Source: Zizania palustris
Taxonomy: Eukaryota > Streptophyta > Magnoliopsida > Poales > Poaceae
NCBI GenBank assembly: GCA_019279435.1
Contig: JAAALK010000289.1
Location: 32,245,067 to 32,309,066, forward strand
Length of the DNA stretch: 64,000 bases
Direction of reading: 5' to 3'
Every line of letters starts with the position of its first letter. The stretch's first letter is position 1. The position numbers were made by a program, and so were the translations under genes. This document shows, piece by piece, positions 45,404 through 55,000 of this stretch. Under the pieces are notes generated by a model. That model saw only the letters and a program-made list of their open reading frames with translations. It ran no database searches and was not told the origin of the DNA.

Positions 45404-48400
45404 CTAGACCTGCGGGTCGGCTGGCGGAGCTGGAACCGAAGGGGCTGGCGAAGCTGGGAGTGGTGGCTTCGTTTGAGCTTGCTTCTGCCGGCGAGCCTCG
45501 TCAATCCAGGCCTTAGCAGCGACCTTGTGGTCCGTCTTCCAGGCTGACCTGAAGGCCTCCCAAGCCGAAGCCACCTCCGAAGATGGCCGCAGCAAGTCAT
45601 CATCCGCGAAGCCTCCAGGGGACGAGCTTCCGACCGAGCCAAGAGGAATCCGAAGAGATTCAAGGTGACGAAGAACCCCGATGCCAGCACACTGTCTGGA
45701 GATCTCCCCGTACCGAACGCCGGAGTTCTTCATCAGCGACGAAGCAACCTGGATCCTCGTCAGCTTTCGGTCGAGTGGCTCGTAGGCTGCGGCGGAGGAC
45801 GAATGACACATAGTGCCGAAGTACTCCAACGTACCCTGAAGAGCCTCCAAGGTACGATCAGCAGTACTGGAATTTTTCCTTTCTGCCGCTTCCAGGTTCG
45901 CAACAGTCGCGTCCACTACGGCCACCCGGAGCATCAAAGAACTCTTTTGACCCATTGCTTGGCTAAGAGCCCCTTGAAGCTCCACCAACTGTGCGTTCGA
46001 GGTAGCTGCGTCCTGACGAAGCTTTTCGACCTCCGCGCGGAGGACAACGCGTTCGGCTTCGGCTTCCTGGGCTGACGAACGGAGGGCTTCAAGGGCTTCG
46101 TCAGATGCTGCCCTAACCTTCCGTTCCTCCAAAACTTCTTCCTCCAGTCTGAGGGATCTCCTGGTGGAGTCATTGAGGGCCGTCTGGAGGGTAGTGACCT
46201 TCCGGTTGAGTCGATTAATTTTGACCTCGGTGGAAGTCGCTGCCGCTCTAGCCAGGGCAAATTGCTGCAAGAAAAACTAGGTAAGCACTAAAGAAGTTAT
46301 GACCATTAAAATAATAGCAACTGTGGTGTCTTTTTCATACCTGAAGGGCAGCCCTTTCGAGGGCCGTGTTGAGGCTCGAAGCCCTAGTCTCGCTCAAGGC
46401 GGAGATCAACTCCGAGTTAGCAATATCTTGGCTTCTCTCAGCCAGGGGCTCCAGGAGTCCTCGAAGGCCGCTCCGGTGCTCCAAGAAAGGAGCCAGTAGA
46501 GGAAGCCAAGACAAAGCTCGGGCGTCGTCCGCTGCGGCCTCGTCCTCCGAATTACCGACGGAGGGTGCGGTTTGGCCAAGACGAAGGCCGAGGCTAGAAA
46601 TGCTCTTACCCCTCCCCGGCACGAAGGGAGGAGAAGCAAGAGCACTCAGACCCCCGGCCGCCATCTCTTCGGCCGGAACCATGTTGTCGGAAGCAACTTC
46701 GGTGGTCGAGGTAGCCGCGGCCGGAGCCAACTCCGTCCCAGGAAGCACGTCGTCCGCCCCGAAGGACACGTTCTCTGCCACCAGCCTCGGAGCCCCCAGA
46801 GGAGCAGAAGGGTCCGCTCGGATAACTGTCTCCGAGGAAGCAGGGACTTCCGGCGCCACCAAAGCTTCGGTATCCGAAGAGGTAACTGCTTCAATAACAA
46901 GATTAATAAGCGTGTTTTACAGATAGCAGGCGAATGTTGACAAAGAAGGAGGAGCTCCGGAAAAATACCTCTGAGAGCTTCTTGAGGAAGGATCACTGGA
47001 TCCTCCAAGACTTCGTACATCCGGAGGATGTTGGCAAAGTCATCCCCGGAGGTCCTGCCCTCGGTATCCTCCATCGGAGTTGCAGTCTCCGCAGGGACCG
47101 CTTCGAGTGAGGGCAAGTCGGGAGTAGAGTCCGACTCCACCGGCACAACGACGGGTGCGGGAGGAGTCGTTGGAGTTACGCTAACCCCCTCCCTGACGGA
47201 GATGTTTGGGGGGACCTCCCCCATATCTTCGTCAACCAAGAGGTAGGCTTCGAAAGCCTTCGCCGTCGCACCTTCGGAGTCTTCTGCCTCTTCGGGAGTT
47301 GGGCTCCGCTCGTCCGGCGACGAAGAAGACGAAGCTGGCGTCAAGTGGGGAGGTTGCCTCGCTGCCTTCTTCTGAAGCGGTTGCTTACCAGCTTTCTTGG
47401 AGGGCTCGGCCGCTGCTTTCCTCTTGCGGCCAGCCGCTCCAGTTGGGGCGAAGTCGGGAAGCTGCGGGGGCTCCATGCCGAGGGCTCTCCACACCCTGTT
47501 CGATCGCTCCCAACTCCCCACCAACTCCAGCCTTCTCTGCCTCTCGGCCACCGAAGGGGCTCCGAGAATTCGTTCGGTGGCCCGAACTATGTCCTCCGGA
47601 GCCAATGCCAGAGGCGCCGCTGAAAGGAAAAGGTATAGAAGTATGAGTATAACTAATCTGTTCATATAATATGATGCAGCAGGGAAAAAATGTACCTAAG
47701 TTTCGGAGGTCCCCCTCCGAGGCTTGTGGGATCACGATTGGCCAGTTGGCTCCGAGGGGAGGGATCCAAAGACCGACGAACTCCTCGGCCAGATCGCGCA
47801 TGCTCATACGGCGGGCCACTGAAGCGAGCAACCCTAGGCTCGTCGTGAGCAAGCTAGGGTTCGGGGAGATGTCGGCCTCCTTCCGAAACCAGATCTCTTG
47901 CAGAGGGCCCGAGAGAGGGGAGTCCTCTCCGACTTCGGCGTAGAACCACCGAAGTATCCAGTTTGTGTACCATCGGTCGTTTATGGCTTTGGCAGGGAAA
48001 TGAAGAGCATGCTCCCTCCGCAGCTGGAAGTTAACGCTACCGAAGGCTATCGTCACCTTGGAATCCCCTGACCCGTCTTGAGGCTTCGGTTGGCAGATGG
48101 CCTCGTGGGTCGCCGCGAAGATTTCGGAGCGGCCTTCGCATCCCTCCGCCCGAAGCGCCCACTCGAAGACAGCCAGGCGAATGATCGCGTTGGGGGATAG
48201 TTGAGGCAGGGTTATGTGAAACAGGTCCAGCACCTCTGCCAAGAAGTCCACAGCCAGCAATCCCAAGCCTGCCTCGAAAAAGGCTTCGAAGACCACCACC
48301 TCTCCACTTCGTGGTCGCGGGGTCGACTCTGTCCCTGGAACTCGGGTCCTCATTCCCGACCCCAGCCTTCCTTCCACTGCCTCTTCTATTGACTCAGCCG

Positions 48401-48590
48401 TACTCAAAGACTGGCCGATGATGAAGCTTTGCGCAATCTTCTTCTTAGAAGGCGGGCGGAGCGTCCGAGGGTTCCTGGGCCAAGCACCGCTCGGACCTCC
48501 CGCCATTACCACCGCTGCCGAAGTAGCCCACGCCTGTCTCTGCGCCAAGGTGTTGGCCGCTGCGGGAGTGGTGTGGCTAGTTGTCGCCAT
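45404..48590 (-). CDS. Element E antisense gene (aORF), four exons
   Basis: Opposite to pol. Exons (minus): 48590-47696, 47619-46969, 46885-46341, 46264-45404; introns of 76, 83 and 76 bp with GT-AG ends. Phases match at all three joins, giving about 983 residues without a stop. Start: ATG at 48590, about 95 bases after a TATA box. Exon 1 resembles the 'putative gypsy type transposon' domain (PF04195 type), with LDLFHITLPQLSPNAIIRLA and WYTNWILRWFY. Exon 2 has APEDIVRATERIL then acidic, Pro/Ser-rich sequence; exon 4 is a long coiled coil (LEEEVLEERK, AEAERVVLRAEVEKLRQD). Antisense ORFs of this kind are known in Tat elements; the function is unknown. Confidence 0.8.
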
Positions 48591-48684
48591 CGTTCTCAAA
48601 TGATCAGGGAGTTGGAAGATTGGGGAGAAGGGGAATTGCAGGTGGTGAATGCGGTAAAAGCTCTCGGTTAATCTCTGTTTTCCC

Positions 48685-48693
48685 CTTTTTATA
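48685..48693 (-). promoter_or_regulatory. TATA box of the antisense gene
   Basis: On the minus strand TATAAAAAG lies about 95 bases upstream of the aORF ATG (48590), a normal plant promoter distance. It is outside the LTR, so the gene would have an internal promoter. Confidence 0.65.
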
Positions 48694-49132
48694 ATCATAC
48701 GACCAGTACTACTCTTCGAGTAGTTTCACTTTGCAGGTCCTGCCCCCGTCACCGACAAGTGGGTCCGGTCACTGGAATGGCGTATGAACCGCTGAAGAAA
48801 TCGACCGTTACCTTTTTTACAGAGGGTAACGGCTATTTACGCCGTAACGGTCGCTTTGACGGTACCCCACGACGTTTGCCCCCCGTAACCGTCTCTCCGT
48901 CAAGGGTATTCCGTAACCGTCTTCGCGACGCTCACACTCCGAAACCGTTCCATTCCCAGGGAGTTGTATCACTGTTCCAAAACTCGAGGACGAAGGTTCT
49001 AAAAATATTGGACCCAATATCTTGGGTTAAGTCACAACATCTTCAAAACCCCTTTAAGCCTCAAAAACTAGAAATATTCCTTTCGTATACTGCCTTCTTT
49101 CTAAAACAGGTTATCTACAGAAAGGCGTATTC
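48694..49132. other. Element E region between the antisense gene and the PPT
   Basis: Contains repeated CCGTAACGG/CCGTTACGG-like motifs (48800-48925) on the upstream side of the antisense promoter. These could be regulatory but are unassigned. A 147-codon plus frame here has no recognisable features. Confidence 0.4.
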
Positions 49133-49142
49133 GAGGGGCTAC
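49133..49142 (+). promoter_or_regulatory. Polypurine tract of element E
   Basis: GAGGGGCTAC directly before the 3' LTR. It is short and not purely purine, but in the right place. Confidence 0.55.
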
Positions 49143-49639
49143 TGTTGGGGGAAATTACTCTATTTCCAAGACTTAAAGACTAACCCTCCGTGGGCTCAGT
49201 GAAGATCCCGAAGGTGGCAGACTGCTGTTCGGAGCATACGTCGACACGGCCGAAGGCTGCCACGACGCGAAGTCATAGAGAACCCTCCGAAGGGAAGCAG
49301 GAGGCCTCGAAGCAGGAAGACATGATTGATTGGATGTTCAGCTTATCCATCTACCCTGCAGCACTTTATCGTGTATAACCTTGTTTATAACACCAGATAG
49401 TTTCTATTATGTCAGTTGTAATATAGGGGTAAATAGGTCTTTTCCTTATGCCTTTTTCCCTATAAATACCCCCCATTGTACCTTGTAAACGGGATCCAGA
49501 ACTAGTTGTTCAAACACACACATTCGGACCACCTGAGCTATTATCCTTTACGGAGGCTCGAGTTAGTCCTAAAGCGCAAACCTCTTGTTTGTCCATTCTT
49601 GATTACCGAGAACCTGTTGGTGTAACTTTTACGCCAACA
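49143..49639 (+). repeat. 3' LTR of element E
   Basis: 497 bp. Against the 5' LTR it has one extra G in the first ten bases, one extra T near 49523, and three C/T or G/A differences. It is followed by the CCTAC target copy. Confidence 0.95.
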
Positions 49640-49959
49640 CCTACGATCATATCGTAAGCATCATGTTCCTCATATTGTTTCTGAAACTCAGAGGACATGC
49701 ATGCAAGTATCAGATAGCTAACATCCACAAAATCACTAGCATGCTTCTCATAAGCATGCTTGTCTGCTGTAGAAGCATCTTCTCCTGGCTCATTAGGGTG
49801 GGGTTCCTCTAGAACGTAATCCTTTTTCTCTTGTTTAAGAATGGTTCTCAAATTTTGATACCAATCCATAAAGTTTGTTCTAGATAATTTCTCATGTTCA
49901 AGAATAGATCGCTAATTAAAAGCTGGAGTGCTCTTAACAGAAGGATTAGTAGGTGCCAT
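49640..49959 (-). pseudogene. Copia A gag, N-terminal part
   Basis: Minus strand from ATG 49959. A Thr/Pro-rich start (MAPTNPSVKST) is soon broken by a stop, then NFMDWYQNLRTILKQEKKDY, VLEEPHP and CMSSEFQKQYEEHDAYDMIV, typical of a Copia gag N-terminus. The frame runs into element E at 49640, and gag continues at 40827. Confidence 0.8.
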
Positions 49960-51092
49960 GATCTACAAAAGATTAAATGCAAGGTTCAGCACTATGCAAT
50001 GTTTATCTTCTATCCAATAAAATATGTTCCACTATTTTAAAAACAATCACTTTCTCTCTAATGACAAATAGTGGCGCAAGATCCATATTCATTCTAACTC
50101 CTAGTGAGCTTTGGCATCACTGCTAGAAGCTAGGTGACATAGGCAAGCAACACTTTGCTAATCACATCGTATGTGACTCTTGTCGTTGAAGAAGCATCCT
50201 ATCCTTCACGCCAACTCTAAGCTCCAAGGCCCAAAACCATTTTGATAGCCCTGTTAAGGAAACTAATACTATGTGTGCAGAAGTCCGACTTTTTCCCCAA
50301 CTGGTCAAGATAAAATATAGCACCCTGCTTTGCAGACACACTATCGATGATCGAGATCCTTGGTGGGTGCATATATTGGAACGTCCTTAGAGCACATGAA
50401 ACATGTAAGAATAGTATAACAGGAACATAAGAAAGCATCACATGCAATCATATTAACTGTAACATAGCATGGCCCTCTTCATGTTGCGATCTCCATTTCA
50501 ATGGCTCCCATCATTGAGTCCGTGCTCTTAGCATCCATGAAATGTACTATTCTATCTCGCATAGCATATACTAGTTACATGGGCCGAAGCACCGCGGAAA
50601 TGACATGTAAGTCGTATTTAAATTTACATTAGCCTTGGGCTATAAATAACCATGACACGTAGGCCATATTTAATCTACATACATTGTATGCATATCATAC
50701 ATCACATTTATCCAAGGTCATGCTAGTCACACCATTCTCTGCAAAACAAAGTTAGGCGAGGAATCTACAAGTGACTGAAATCATATCTTAAAAACTCAGC
50801 TCAATAGGCTTGGAATTTCAAATTCGGGTGGGTCAGAACTTCTGATCTGGCATCGGAACTTCCGATCCGCCGGAACTTTCGATCAATATCGGAATTCCTA
50901 GTAGCAACAATTGCTCTCTGTATCGAATCATTATTCGATATTGGAACACCCGATCAGTATCAAAACTTCCGATCTACCACAAGAACTTCCGATCAGTATC
51001 GGAACTTCCGATTTGCCGCGGACAGAAACATATCTAACCTATTTTTCCACTATGTATCTCCAGAGGGATCCAAATCGAACACTGTGCACGTA
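49960..51092 (-). other. Copia A leader region
   Basis: Non-coding region between gag and the PBS. The PBS-proximal 350 bases match B's leader and are crowded with TCGGAACTTCCGA-like motifs (50820-51010). Confidence 0.65.
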
Positions 51093-51105
51093 GGCTCTGA
51101 TACCA
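51093..51105 (-). promoter_or_regulatory. Primer binding site of Copia A
   Basis: GGCTCTGATACCA, complement of TGGTATCAGAGCC, one base from the 5' LTR. Confidence 0.9.
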
Positions 51106-51106
51106 C

Positions 51107-52500
51107 TATTGGGGAATGGGGAAGCTACGCTAGCTAGAAATTTCAAACATTTGCCCTAAGGCCCGAGAAGCATGTGCGTGCGAGATCATAGATCGGTACA
51201 TTCTAGCACAAGATGCGCTAGGTGCAGCGAAAGAAGATGTTGAGGAAGTGCATTGTTGCCTGTCCTCACTTCGTCCTAGACGTTCCTCGCCAATCCAATT
51301 AGTGAAGATGACATAGTTGTTCACGAGATAAAGTCTACGAGCGTTGCTATTGGAGCAATGACTCCATGGTATCCACACGTATAGGGATGGAGTACTTCCC
51401 ACGATGCCGTTCTATCACCGCACGTGAGAACGGGGGATCCTTAATCTCAACTTTTGAGATCGAGAAAGGGAGGAGAGGAGTTATTAGTGGCTAGGTCTAA
51501 ACCATCCAAAAGCTTGTTATTCAAGACCTCCTCTTCCTCTCTTTACAACTGATTTGTGTCGTAACATATCTGTTGGCGTAAAAGATTACGCTAACAGGTT
51601 TCTGTAGAATAGAAACTAACAAACGAAGTGTTTGCGAAGAGAACTGTTCTAAGCCTCCGAAAGGATAACAACTTAGAATAGTTCGAATATGTGTATTGAA
51701 TAACTTGTATTCGGTCCCTATTACAGGGTGAAATGGGGGGTATTTATAGGCCTACATATTAAGGAAAAGACCTATTTACCCCTCTATTACAACCGACATA
51801 GTGGAAACTATTCGGTACCCTTGATAGGGCTAAAATGGTAAAAGACTAATCTAATGATATAAAAGATAAATCTTCCATCTTAGCTGGCAATAAAGATCTC
51901 GAAAAGCCTTAGTTCGAAGATGTACTCCGAACCAATGCCTATATTCATACTTCGAGCTTGACTCAGGGTATCTTCGAAGATGGACGTCTGGAAACCTTCG
52001 AATCCACTATCTGCCTTTATGCTGTTGCGGCAATAACCCCGAAGATGAGATATTTTCCCCCAACAATATCCAATCTATTTTACCCACGTTGGAACTTCCG
52101 ATCCTGGATCAGAACTTCCGACAGGGTATTTTCAGTCTCTCAATCTAGTATGATACCACAACAGATCCAATCTTTTTTGCCCACCTTGGAACTTCCGATA
52201 CACATATCGTAACTTCTAATCAGTACAATTTTCCTGATTCTAAATTGGAACTTTTGGCTCATCAGAACTTCCGATACCATATCAGAACTTCTGAAGCAAC
52301 TTTTGTTGTTTGACTCGAGTCTAGAAAATAATCGGAACATCTGATTCCAAATCAGAATTTCTGATTCATGTCGTGAATCCAACCATAGGAACTTCTGATA
52401 CCTTATCAGAACTTCTGAAGTCAGTTTCGTTCTCTGACATAGGTCCCAAAAATAGTCAGAACTTTCGATCCCTAGATTTTTCTTGGGCATACTTCCTTCA
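51107..52500 (-). repeat. 5' LTR of Copia A, split by solo LTR F
   Basis: The plus strand begins TATTGGGGAATGG (the usual TG mutated to TA) and ends GGCATACTTCCTTCA. After removal of F (51571-52065) and one target copy, the length is about 894 bp, close to the 870 bp of the left LTR. Confidence 0.8.
51571..52065 (-). repeat. Solo LTR F of the element E family
   Basis: 495 bp, exactly the length of E's 5' LTR. On the minus strand it starts TGTTGGGGGAAAATATCTC and ends ACGCCAACA. Perfect ATATC target duplications lie at 51566-51570 and 52066-52070. It has a TATA-like TATAAATAC on the minus strand near 51740. The sequence is clearly diverged from E, so it is a different, older copy. Confidence 0.9.
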
Positions 52501-52578
52501 GGATTCAATTCCTCTTCAGATGGTGGTGCAATAGTGGATACTTCACCTTTTTTCTCGTGCACTTGGTAGAAACCATTG
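52501..52578 (-). CDS. Internal exon fragment of the split host gene
   Basis: On the minus strand an acceptor (TCATTATTTTAG, AG at 52580-52579) precedes an open frame NGFYQVHEKKGEVSTIAPPS then EEELNP that runs straight into the LTR of Copia A. On the far side of the nest the minus strand offers a donor (AAG|GTACC, about 12440) and a last exon at 12278-12153. Composition and splice signal suggest a real exon. The family is not recognised. Confidence 0.45.
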
Positions 52579-53640
52579 CTAAAATAATGAGTAAATCATC
52601 CTATTTTAAACTTGAAGGGTAATAGAGTATTACAACTCACCAACCTCAACTTTGATTGTTTTTTTTGAAATCTAATAAGCAACTACTTCAACTTCTCACT
52701 TCATAAAACTCACCATCTTTTAGTTTCCACCTATCCCTATCCCTTCTCATTGTCATAGAACACAAGATTAACATACTGTAAGTCAACTAAACTATTTCTA
52801 CTTGAAACAGAATCTCACACTTGGCATGGAGATGCTCAAGAATAATGAAAACCATGGCTGACAGTAGAATGAAGTATAATGCTGCTGCAAACAGTGTAAT
52901 AAAATGAACTTGCACCATTGAATATGGAATATCAAAATATCATGGAATGACGGTAGGAAGACCTGTTATATTGATAAAACAAGAGCAATCAAAAAATAGG
53001 GGAACACAAAAGGAAGAGAATGCAATTGACGCTGTAAGCAATTATAAACAATATTTTTTATAGAGGAAGATAACACAAATCACCGCCCTACTGCATTCTA
53101 TGCAAAATCCTCCCAACTACAAACGAACCCTTACCCTCGCGTAAGAAGTAGAACTCGCGAGACACCATGTGATCTTCACAAGCCGGGGCACTATCCGTGG
53201 CGTCTCCATGTTGCCGCCGTGGTCTCAGGTAGCCGGATTGACCTCATTGGCCGAACCTTGAATCTAACAACATGGTTAGGGAGTAGCAGGTGGAGCTTGG
53301 AATGTGGAGCGCGAGGGGAGGGGGATGGCTGGTACGGTACGACAGCAGCAGCCATTGCCAGCTCAGCAAGACTGTCTGGTGCACATCTCCTTCGTCTTCC
53401 CCCTCCTCGCCTAGTAGAGCCTCTCGTGCATGGATCTCCTCCTTCTCCACGCTGGTCCTCTCCCTCTCGAGGTCACTGCCCATCGAGGGATCGGAGTCAT
53501 CATCTTCGACGAAGGCGGCAGAGGATCGGGTTGTGGGTGTCGTCGCTACCACCAAAACTCGATCCCCGCATCGAGGTGGGCATGGCCGGCTAGGGTTAGG
53601 CATGGCCGGGACAAGCCGAATGGGGATTGTGAGAGTCACG
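52579..53640 (-). other. Probable 5' region of the split host gene
   Basis: 53130-53640 is GC-rich with minus-strand open frames. One at 53639-53244 has an acidic block AAFVEDDDSDPSMGSDLE. Another reads HMVSREFYFLREG and ends at a GAGG|GTAAGG donor near 53138. The phase does not join cleanly to the 52578 exon, so a further exon or a different donor is needed. 52579-53100 looks like intron. Confidence 0.3.
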
Positions 53641-54289
53641 AGGCTTCCAGGTTGTTCCAGCGGTATGACAATTTTGTGAAATAAACCCCGTGTTTTCTCT
53701 TTTTAGAGCATACTCCAATTTTCCAAATTTACCAATAAATATGAGGGTTTTTGTGAAACATTGCCAGCTCCGCCCGGAGTGACGAGGGGGTGGCCACGCT
53801 AGCCAAACCTCACTCTGTTGCACCAGATCGACGGCGGCGGGGGGGGGATTGGTGTTTAAATCTATTAAATACATAATTCATTCTATCCGTAGTGTAACCA
53901 TCTTTAATAGTATTATATAAATATAAATATAAATATAAATATAAATACTATAATATATTTCTCGAGATAGTTAAATATGCACATGAAAGTGATTGGCCAG
54001 AATAATAAATAATAAAGTCTAAAAAATATTAATAAATAATAAAGACTGAAAAATATTAACATTTCAAAGTTGAAAACACTTTTTATAAGTAATAAATTAT
54101 TATGTTTGAGATAAATAACATGTAGGATAAATAAAGTACATTCATGTATGAAATGCTCGTATATTTTTCAACTTTATTAAAAATGTTTTATTTTTATTTT
54201 TTATATATAATTGGTTAATAAATAAAAAATTATGAATTTTATTTTTTATTTAAAATAAAATATTTATTAGTGCGAAAGAGGGACATAAG
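53641..54289. other. AT-rich intergenic region
   Basis: No gene. A short (ATAAAT)n-type run lies at 53925-53945. Confidence 0.5.
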
Positions 54290-54314
54290 TCTCACTACAA
54301 GAAAACAGAAAGTT

Positions 54315-54560
54315 TTCGTCGGCTATTTTATCTTCCGTCGGCTTTTCGAAAAGCCGACGGAAGTTAGCTAACTTCCGTCGGCCTAAAGAAGCCGATGGAA
54401 GATAAGCTAACTTCCGTCGGCTTTTCGAAAAGCCGACGGAAGATAAAGGTGTTTTTCCCCCGCCCGGTATAAATCCCTTAATTTCCGTCGGCCAGCATAA
54501 AAGCCGACGGAAGTTAAAATTAACTTTCGTCGGCTTTAGATGTGGCCGACGGAAGTTAAT
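54315..54560. repeat. CACTA G left subterminal repeats
   Basis: CTTCCGTCGGC and its complement GCCGACGGAAG alternate, forming hairpins such as CGGCTTTTCGAAAAGCCG. Confidence 0.85.
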
Positions 54561-54639
54561 ACACGCGCTTTTTTTTTCGCTGCCGCACCTCTTTTTCTCA
54601 GCCCATGCCTTTTAACCCTAGGTTTTCCTTCTCTCTTCT

Positions 54640-54950
54640 TCCCCGCCGCCTCCGCCGCCTCCGCCCGCCTCCACGGCCTCCCGCCGCCTCGCCCGCCTCC
54701 CCGGCCTCCATCCCGCCGCCTCCGCCCACCTCTGCCGCCTCCACGGCCTCCGCCGCCTCCGCCCGCCTCCCCGGCCTCCCGCCGCCTCCGCCCACCTCCA
54801 CGGCCTCCGCCGCCTCCGCCCACCTCCGCCGCCTCCACGACCTCCCGCCGCCTCCGCCCACCTCCACGGGCTCCGCCGCCTCCACGGCCTCCCGCTGCCT
54901 CCGTCGCCTCCGCCGCCTCCCGCCGCCTCCCCGGCCTTGATCCAGTTGGG
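54640..54950 (+). repeat. CCGCCT-type low-complexity tract
   Basis: Degenerate repeats of CCGCCTCCGCC and CACGGCCTCC, period 6-15. They keep several frames open on both strands (Pro-rich plus, Gly/Arg-rich minus), which are not genes. It lies just upstream of the captured start codon, like the 5' UTR of many grass genes. Confidence 0.8.
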
Positions 54951-55000
54951 CCTCTCTCTCGCTCTCTCTTTGGTCACCTAGATTCCTCCGCCGCCGGAGA

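Larger units (their letters stand above)
40823..49644 (+). mobile_element. Ty3/Gypsy Tat-lineage element E with target duplications
   Basis: Complete insertion bounded by CCTAC duplications (40823-40827 and 49640-49644), LTRs 40828-41322 and 49143-49639. Internal order: PBS, gag start (41530), gap, RNase H-integrase end (to 43953), 118-bp tandem repeats, antisense gene, PPT. A region downstream of pol with tandem repeats and an antisense ORF is characteristic of the Tat group (Retand/Grande/RIRE2-like). The LTRs differ by only three transitions and two single-base indels, so the insertion is recent. Confidence 0.9.
12446..52500 (-). mobile_element. Copia element A with all nested insertions
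   Basis: Outermost element of the nest. On the plus strand it reads 3' LTR (12446-13315), 3' non-coding, RNase H end (to 14646), [element B], rest of pol and gag (37587-40827), [element E], gag N-terminus (49640-49959), leader, PBS (51093-51105) and 5' LTR (51107-52500, split by solo LTR F). Its own sequence totals about 7.9 kb. The two LTRs are clearly related but diverged, and no target duplication is recognisable (GGATT on the right, no match on the left), so it is old. B is the same family. Confidence 0.8.

Noticed and set aside
46299..47669. Plus-strand frames of 60-190 codons in the region of the antisense gene
   Set aside because: They are GC-rich shadows of the minus-strand exons, with no independent splice or start logic.
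48591..48698. Upstream extension of the antisense gene to 48698
   Set aside because: The extra 36 codons begin at the TATA box itself, so they lie at or before the expected transcription start.
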